Assembly: GCF_001552635.1 (NCBI RefSeq)
Contig: NZ_BCRO01000087.1
Span: 1 to 55,276, forward strand
DNA: 55,276 nucleotides
Origin: Actinomadura hibisca NBRC 15177
Lineage (GTDB): Bacteria; Actinomycetota; Actinomycetes; Streptosporangiales; Streptosporangiaceae
Reading direction: 5' to 3'
Shown: positions 50,804 to 55,276 of the stretch, in pieces
How positions within the stretch are numbered: position 1 is the stretch's first letter
How the letters are laid out: every line of letters starts with the position of its first letter
The notes under the pieces: generated by a model
Seen by the model: only the letters and a program-made list of their open reading frames with translations
Told to the model about the DNA's origin: nothing
Databases searched by the model: none
Translations under genes and position numbers: made by a program

Positions 50804-51808
50804 GTGCGTCGGCAGCGTCCCTCGGTGGCCCGGTCGGCGGGCGACGGCATGAAGCTGCACCGGCGGGTGTTGCGGCTCGACGGGCGGGACCACACCGTCA
50901 TCGGGTTGCGGCCCGGCACCCGCGTGCGGTTCAGCACCAACCGGTTCCACGACACCTGGCACGTGTTGTCGGACGGGCACGGCGCGCGGGTGCTGGCGCG
51001 CCTGCTGTGGGGGCTGTCCTACCAGGCGCGGCCCGGCACGCTGTTGGTCATCGACCGGGAGTTCGTCGGGCCGACGCCGTTCGACGCGGACCCCGGTGAT
51101 CCGATCGTGCTGGTGCCGGCGTGGTGCACGCCGTTCACCGGCCGGGTCGCCGGGGCGTTGAAGGCCCGGCTGCCGTTGCGGAGTGCGCCGGACGGCACGG
51201 TCCGCTGGCGCACGCACGGGTTGGAAGCCGCCATGGCGACTTCCAGGGAGGATTGGTGGCGGCCCGAGCGGGGTGTCGTGGAGCGGTCGCACGGCCTGAT
51301 CGTGCTGCGTCCGCACAGTGCGGCCGACATGCGTGACTGGGCCGTCCAGGCGGCCCGGTTGAACGCCAACAACCGGTACGGCACGGACCACGAGTACCTG
51401 GGGCCCGGCTCGTGTTGGGCCGATGGCGAGATCCAGATCTTCCGCGACTTCCACCGGGACGTGTCGGTGGCCCGTCGCGCGCGGGCCGACGTGCTGGCCC
51501 GGCCCGGCGTCCCGGACGACGAGTTGCTCCCGCTGATCTGGGCGCAGCACAGTGCGATCGGCCGGGGCCGGTCCAGGAGGGTCGGCAACTGCCGTGGCAT
51601 CGGCCCCCGCGAAGCCGACCTGCTCGCGTCCGTGGGCGTGCACACCCTGGATGATCTGGCCAAGGCCGGACCCGTCGCCGTCTACCGGTGGCTGGGCGGC
51701 CCGAGGCAGACTGGACCCGAACTCCTGTGGGCGCTGGAGAAGGCCCTCACCGGCCGCGACGTCCCTGACTCCCGCAAAGCCGAACTCCTCACCGAAGCAG
51801 GTCGTTGA
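50804..51808 (+). CDS. Uncharacterised protein with TfoX C-terminal-like domain
   Basis: A 334-residue soluble protein in the rtcB operon. Residues 1-250 match no family I recognise: mixed alpha/beta with HDTWHVLSDGHGARVLARLLWG, many Trp residues and a Glu/Arg-rich centre. Residues 258-330 resemble the TfoX/Sxy C-terminal domain, a helix-hairpin-helix fold: NCRGIGPREADLLASVGVHT, VAVYRWLGG and ELLWALEKALTGRDV. Such domains bind nucleic acids. GTG 50804 follows TGAGG. The stop overlaps the TTG of the next gene (TTGA). The context suggests action with RtcB on RNA ends, but that is inference. Confidence 0.8.
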   Translation: MRRQRPSVARSAGDGMKLHRRVLRLDGRDHTVIGLRPGTRVRFSTNRFHDTWHVLSDGHGARVLARLLWGLSYQARPGTLLVIDREFVGPTPFDADPGDPIVLVPAWCTPFTGRVAGALKARLPLRSAPDGTVRWRTHGLEAAMATSREDWWRPERGVVERSHGLIVLRPHSAADMRDWAVQAARLNANNRYGTDHEYLGPGSCWADGEIQIFRDFHRDVSVARRARADVLARPGVPDDELLPLIWAQHSAIGRGRSRRVGNCRGIGPREADLLASVGVHTLDDLAKAGPVAVYRWLGGPRQTGPELLWALEKALTGRDVPDSRKAELLTEAGR

Positions 51809-52863
51809 ACCCCCTTCGTACTGTCTTTCACTGCGTCCCCTGCGGCATTGTCCTCAGCAATCCGGTCCGCCGCGTCCGGCTGCCCGAGCCGGGCACCACG
51901 CCTGGCCACTGGAACGATCTGGAACCCACCAGCCCGGCCCTGATGGAACCCGGCGAATACGCCGAGCGGCACGGCTGGCGTGAGGTGTACGTGATGTCGC
52001 CCGGCGACGTCTACAACACGCGGTTCCTCCTGGTGCAGACCGACTACGGCTGCCTCGGTGCCGCGCCCGGCGAGCCGAACATGGCCTGCGCGTCCTGTGG
52101 CTTGGAACTGGGGTTCCGCACCCAGGACTGCAATTGCTGGTCGACGACCGAGTTGCTGATGGAGGCGGTCCGGGCCGAGGAGTCGCCCGCCGCCGAGGAG
52201 TGGCCGGACGACGAGCCGGACCTGCGAGGTGCGACGCCCATCGACAGCCGCGGCGACCTCGATTGGCTCTGGTACGGGCGGCTCGCCGTCGCCTGCGCCG
52301 CCGTGCTGGTCCGCTGCGACGCCGAGCCGATCTACTTCGGTACGGCCGCCGAGCCCCTGCTTGATCTGCTCGACGGCGCGTTGAGCCGTACCGCGTTCGC
52401 CTCGCTCGCCCATCCGGCGCGGGACCTTGAGCACCACGACGGTCCGGCCCTGGCATGCGCTCCGGTCGGCCGCCCGCTCGACCGCTGGATCACCGCGCAC
52501 CCGGCGCCCATCCGCCTGCTGGGCCTGGTCCCGCAGGACCGCTCCTGGCAGGCCCCCGCCGCGTCGTCGCACGTACGGTTCGAGCCGGTGCCGGTCGAGC
52601 ACCACGTCTGGGACCACCTGGTCGACCGGCCCCGGTCGCTGGCGGCCACCCGCTGGGGCAAGCGAGGTCTGGCCGAGCAGATGCACCGGGAAGAGCCCGA
52701 GCACCGGCCCTCGCGCGCCGACACCCTCGGCCATGGCGTCTGGCACGGCCGCTACGACCTGTGGCGTTGGCTGGACGGCCTCGCCCCGGCGGAGGGGTCG
52801 TGGCTGCGGGAGTTGTCGGTCGCGCTGTTGCCCTGGGGCGCTAGGGCAGCACCCGGTCGATGA
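51805..52863 (+). CDS. Uncharacterised Cys-rich protein in the rtcB operon
   Basis: A 352-residue protein coupled to the previous gene through a TTGA overlap. CVPC (Cys10, Cys13) near the N-terminus, Cys83, CASC (Cys95, Cys98) and CNC (Cys109, Cys111) could form one or two zinc ribbons. The sequence around LMEPGEYAERHGW and EPNMACASCGLEL recalls a large uncharacterised actinobacterial family. The remainder is Asp/Leu-rich with no catalytic motif visible. TTG 51805 is an unusual start, but the overlap supports it. The last 23 bases overlap the convergent lipase gene. Confidence 0.75.
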   Translation: MNPLRTVFHCVPCGIVLSNPVRRVRLPEPGTTPGHWNDLEPTSPALMEPGEYAERHGWREVYVMSPGDVYNTRFLLVQTDYGCLGAAPGEPNMACASCGLELGFRTQDCNCWSTTELLMEAVRAEESPAAEEWPDDEPDLRGATPIDSRGDLDWLWYGRLAVACAAVLVRCDAEPIYFGTAAEPLLDLLDGALSRTAFASLAHPARDLEHHDGPALACAPVGRPLDRWITAHPAPIRLLGLVPQDRSWQAPAASSHVRFEPVPVEHHVWDHLVDRPRSLAATRWGKRGLAEQMHREEPEHRPSRADTLGHGVWHGRYDLWRWLDGLAPAEGSWLRELSVALLPWGARAAPGR

Positions 52864-53647
52864 AGGCCGTCACGTCCGCCAGCACCTCGTCCCGGTTGAT
52901 CTCGTTGAAGATCTCGTGGCGCGCCTCGGGGTAGACCTTCTCGGTCAGGTCCGCGCCCCGGATCGCCTCGATCCCGGCGCGCGTCCCCTCCAGCGGCACC
53001 AGCCGGTCGTCGGCCCCGTGCGCCCAGAACGTCGGCAGGTCGCCCAGCGGTCCGTGCTCGGCGATCCGCCGCATCGCGGTGTCCAGGGCCTCCAGCGTGG
53101 GGCGCTTGAACGGGCCGTGCCAGATCAGCGGGTCCTCGGCGTACGCCTTGCCCACGCCCGGGTCCCGCGACAACGTCTCGGTGTCGATGGGGATGTCGGG
53201 GATCTCGTCCATGCCCAGCAGCACCGACAGCGCGTCCCAGCGTCCCAGCACCGGCCCCGACAGCACCAGCGCCGCCAACACGCCCGGGTACAGCTGCGCG
53301 TACCGGGCCGCGATCAGGCCGCCCATCGAGTGGCCGACCAGCACCACCGGCAGGTCCGGCAGGTCGGTCACCGCCGACTCCACCACCGTGTGCAGGTCGG
53401 CGACCACCTCGTCCACGTCCTCGATCAGGACCCGTTCCCCGGCCGAGCGGCCGTGCCCCATGTGGTCGGGGCCGCACACCGTCGCGCCGTGCCGCACCAG
53501 CGTCTCGGCGACGTGCTGGTAGCGGCCCAGGTGCTCGCCGTAGCCGTGCGACAACACCGCCACGTACCGGGGCCGCCCGGCGGCCCAGACCCGCGCGGTG
53601 ACCGCCCCTCGCACGCCCGCGAACTCCCACTCCCGCGCCGTCGTCAT
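52841..53647 (-). CDS. Alpha/beta hydrolase, monoacylglycerol lipase type
   Basis: A 268-residue serine hydrolase. It has HGYGEHLGRY near the N-terminus, GPDHMGHGRSAGER, the nucleophile Ser in VLVGHSMGGLIAA, Asp in AHGADDRLVP and His in EARHEIFNE; this set is that of monoacylglycerol lipases. It is cytosolic, with no signal peptide. ATG 53647 follows GGAGG. It is divergent from moaA and overlaps the convergent Cys-rich gene by 23 bases. The exact lipid substrate is unknown. Confidence 0.9.
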   Translation of the reverse strand: MTTAREWEFAGVRGAVTARVWAAGRPRYVAVLSHGYGEHLGRYQHVAETLVRHGATVCGPDHMGHGRSAGERVLIEDVDEVVADLHTVVESAVTDLPDLPVVLVGHSMGGLIAARYAQLYPGVLAALVLSGPVLGRWDALSVLLGMDEIPDIPIDTETLSRDPGVGKAYAEDPLIWHGPFKRPTLEALDTAMRRIAEHGPLGDLPTFWAHGADDRLVPLEGTRAGIEAIRGADLTEKVYPEARHEIFNEINRDEVLADVTAFIDRVLP

Positions 53648-53809
53648 GCCCGTCCTCCGCTCGCTTTTGGACGATCCGCCAGAAATCCGGCCGATGATCG
53701 CGCGGATACCGTCTCCCGCGATGGCGCGGATCGTCAACCGCCGCAATAGGCTGGAACGACCGATGGCGGCGATCGAGCCGAAAAGACCAAGGTGACAGGA
53801 AGGACGCCC

Positions 53810-54814
53810 GTGCTGCTGGACACCTTCGGCCGCGTCGCGACGGACCTGCGGGTCTCCCTGACCGACCGCTGCAACCTCCGCTGCTCCTACTGCATGCCGC
53901 CCGAGGGGCTGGAGTGGCTGCCCAAGCCCGAGCTGCTCACCGACGAGGAGGTGGCGCGGCTGGTGCGGATCGGCGTCACCCAGCTCGGGATCACCGAGGT
54001 CCGCTACACCGGCGGCGAGCCGCTGCTGCGCCGCGGCATCGCCGGGATCGTCGCGGCCACCACCGCGCTGGAGCCGCGCCCGCAGGTGTCGCTGACCACC
54101 AACGGCATCGGCCTGGAGCGGCTCGCCGGGCCGCTGGCCGAGGCGGGCCTCGACCGCGTCAACGTCTCGCTGGACACCCTGGACCGTGCCACCTTCAAGC
54201 GGCTGGCGCACCGCGACCGGCTGGACGACGTGCTGAAGGGCATGGCCGCCGCGCAGGCCGCCGGGCTCACCCCGGTCAAGGTCAACGCGGTGCTGATGCG
54301 CGGGATCAACGACCACGAGGCCGCGCCGCTGCTGCGCTTCTGCCTGGAGCGCGGCTACCTGCTGCGCTTCATCGAGCAGATGCCGCTGGACGCCCAGCAC
54401 GGCTGGACCCGCGAGAACATGATCACCGCCGACGAGATCCTCGACCTGCTGGGCGCGGAGTTCGCGCTGGCCCCCGACGAGCTGGCGGACCGCGGCAGCG
54501 CCCCGGCCGAGAGCTTCGCCGTCGCCGGGCACGAGCGCGACGGCCGCCCCGCGACCGTCGGCGTGATCGGCTCGGTGACCCGCCCGTTCTGCGGGGCCTG
54601 CGACCGGGTGCGCCTGACCGCCGACGGCCAGATCCGCAACTGCCTGTTCGCCACCGACGAGTCCAACCTGCGCGACGCCATGCGCGCCGGGGCCTCCGAC
54701 GCCGAGCTGGCCGAGCGGTGGCGCGCGGCGGTGCGCGGCAAGCGCGCCGGGCACGGCATCGACGACCCGTCCTTCCTCCAGCCGGCCCGCCCCATGTCGG
54801 CGATCGGCGGCTGA
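53810..54814 (+). CDS. moaA: MoaA, GTP 3',8-cyclase
   Basis: A 334-residue radical SAM enzyme, the first step of molybdenum cofactor synthesis (GTP to cyclic 3',8-dihydroGTP). The SAM cluster is Cys21, Cys25 and Cys28 (RCNLRCSYC); GGEPLLR follows. The C-terminal cluster Cys261, Cys264 and Cys278 binds GTP, and the end is the required Gly-Gly. GTG 53810 is chosen because GGAAGGA lies ahead of it; in-frame GTG 53792 is an alternative. It heads the moaA-DUF3467-mobA unit. Confidence 0.95.
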   Translation: MLLDTFGRVATDLRVSLTDRCNLRCSYCMPPEGLEWLPKPELLTDEEVARLVRIGVTQLGITEVRYTGGEPLLRRGIAGIVAATTALEPRPQVSLTTNGIGLERLAGPLAEAGLDRVNVSLDTLDRATFKRLAHRDRLDDVLKGMAAAQAAGLTPVKVNAVLMRGINDHEAAPLLRFCLERGYLLRFIEQMPLDAQHGWTRENMITADEILDLLGAEFALAPDELADRGSAPAESFAVAGHERDGRPATVGVIGSVTRPFCGACDRVRLTADGQIRNCLFATDESNLRDAMRAGASDAELAERWRAAVRGKRAGHGIDDPSFLQPARPMSAIGG

Positions 54815-54844
54815 GCCGGGCGCGGCGCGTGCGACGATGGCCGG

Positions 54845-55156
54845 GTGACGGACCAGCCGCTGGAGCACCGCGTCGAGATCGCCGTACCGCCCGAGCAGGA
54901 GGAGGGCACCTTCGCCGCGCTCGCCTCGGTGTGGCGGACGCAGGACGGCTTCGTGATCGACTTCGCCACCGAGGTGCGGCCGCCGGAGCTGTCGGAGGAC
55001 CCCGACACGGGCGAGCGGTACGTGCACGTCCCCGCCAAGGTCGTCGCGCGGGTGCGCATCCCGCCCGGCCAGGTGTGGGAGCTGATGAAGTCGCTGGAGC
55101 ACAACCTCAGCGCCTACGAGCGCGACCGCGCCGCCCGGGACCGCGATGTCTCCTGA
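54845..55156 (+). CDS. DUF3467 protein
   Basis: A 103-residue soluble protein of the DUF3467 family (YVHVPAKVVARVRIPPGQVWELMKSLEHNL, split across the conserved core). It has no catalytic residues or membrane segments. It starts 30 bases after moaA at GTG 54845 and overlaps mobA by 11 bases, so it is embedded in the cofactor operon. The family function is unknown; an accessory role in molybdenum cofactor use is suggested only by position. Confidence 0.85.
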   Translation: MTDQPLEHRVEIAVPPEQEEGTFAALASVWRTQDGFVIDFATEVRPPELSEDPDTGERYVHVPAKVVARVRIPPGQVWELMKSLEHNLSAYERDRAARDRDVS

Positions 55157-55276
55157 CTTCGACGCCGTCGTGCTCGCGGGCGGCCGGGCCCGCAGGCTCG
55201 GCGGCGCCGACAAGCCCGCCGCGCTGGTCGGCGGCCGCCCGCTGATCGCCTGGGCGGCCGACGCGGCGGCGGGCGC
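55146..55276 (+). CDS. mobA: MobA, molybdenum cofactor guanylyltransferase (partial)
   Basis: The first 43 codons of a MobA-type nucleotidyltransferase, cut off by the window end. The N-terminal signature is VVLAGGRARRLGGADKP (LAGGxxxRxGxxK), which binds GTP, followed by LVGGRPLIAW. MobA adds GMP to the molybdenum cofactor, giving the bis-MGD form used by formate dehydrogenases. ATG 55146 overlaps the DUF3467 stop by 11 bases. Identity rests on the N-terminus and operon context. Confidence 0.85.
   Translation, partial: MSPDFDAVVLAGGRARRLGGADKPAALVGGRPLIAWAADAAAG

Noticed and set aside
53648..53809. Molybdenum-cofactor riboswitch before moaA
   Set aside because: The 162-base gap shows no recognisable multi-stem aptamer pattern; only short GC pairings were seen.
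52841..55213. 790-codon minus-strand frame covering moaA and mobA
   Set aside because: Only its last 268 codons (from ATG 53647) encode the lipase; the rest is antisense to the moaA operon.

Overview
The window is very G+C-rich DNA (by eye well above 70%). It has dense coding, many GTG and some TTG starts, frequent 1-4 base start/stop overlaps and several apparently leaderless mRNAs. The gene content points to an actinomycete of the Streptosporangiales/Thermomonosporaceae type (for example Actinomadura): an LpqY-SugABC-type importer, an EphD-like fusion, an Rv1473-type ABC-F cluster, DUF3099, DUF4333, tandem AIM24 proteins and SelA/SelB/SelD. The genus is an inference. No rRNA, tRNA, CRISPR array, insertion sequence or prophage was seen. 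No gene-free stretch exceeds about 300 bases; the largest are 1-282, 49331-49602, 31551-31793 and 12106-12339, and each is described below.

Layout. 0-3.4 kb: repeat-rich left edge, a small serine hydrolase, a membrane protein and a NarL-type two-component system. 3.4-7 kb: a membrane protein, an operon of three AIM24 paralogues and a two-domain VOC protein. 7-10.1 kb: an ABC-F ATPase with a candidate attenuator leader, a conserved small HTH protein and a crotonase-fold enzyme, matching the remembered content of the Mycobacterium tuberculosis Rv1472-Rv1473-Rv1473A locus. 10.2-15.6 kb: secreted X-prolyl peptidase, ABC exporter, small membrane protein and a Cys-containing sulfotransferase. 15.7-21.4 kb: sirtuin, LD-carboxypeptidase, a DUF1444-like protein, a divergent YczE/MocR pair and a CBS protein. 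21.6-28.9 kb: MFS transporter, type II NADH dehydrogenase and a complete LpqY-SugABC-type sugar importer. 28.9-32.7 kb (minus strand): EphD-like hydrolase/SDR fusion, M24 peptidase, a highly structured intergenic element and a PF10118 protein. 33-45 kb: fdhD, small membrane/lipoproteins, SDR, acyl-CoA ligase, selD, POT peptide transporter, GlsB-like protein, propionyl-CoA synthetase, and an MFS pump with a divergent MarR regulator. 45.3-48.4 kb: selA-selB. 48.4-52.9 kb: an atypical block with a free-standing LAGLIDADG endonuclease, rtcB and two uncharacterised genes. 52.8-55.3 kb: lipase, then moaA, DUF3467 and the start of mobA.

How the genes work together. fdhD, selD, selA, selB, moaA and mobA form a scattered selenium/molybdenum module. 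Between them they make selenophosphate, selenocysteyl-tRNA, its elongation factor and the molybdenum cofactor, and FdhD activates formate dehydrogenase by sulfur transfer. Neither tRNA-Sec (selC) nor a formate dehydrogenase subunit was found here, so the client enzyme must lie outside the window. A second theme is acyl/CoA and lipid metabolism (acyl-CoA ligase, PrpE, crotonase, SDRs, EphD-like fusion, PF10118, lipase), with probable operators in front of several genes.

The best candidates for undescribed biology are the rtcB-TfoX_C-Cys-rich gene cassette next to the LAGLIDADG gene, the folded element at 31655-31791, and the short reading frame plus hairpin ahead of the ABC-F gene.
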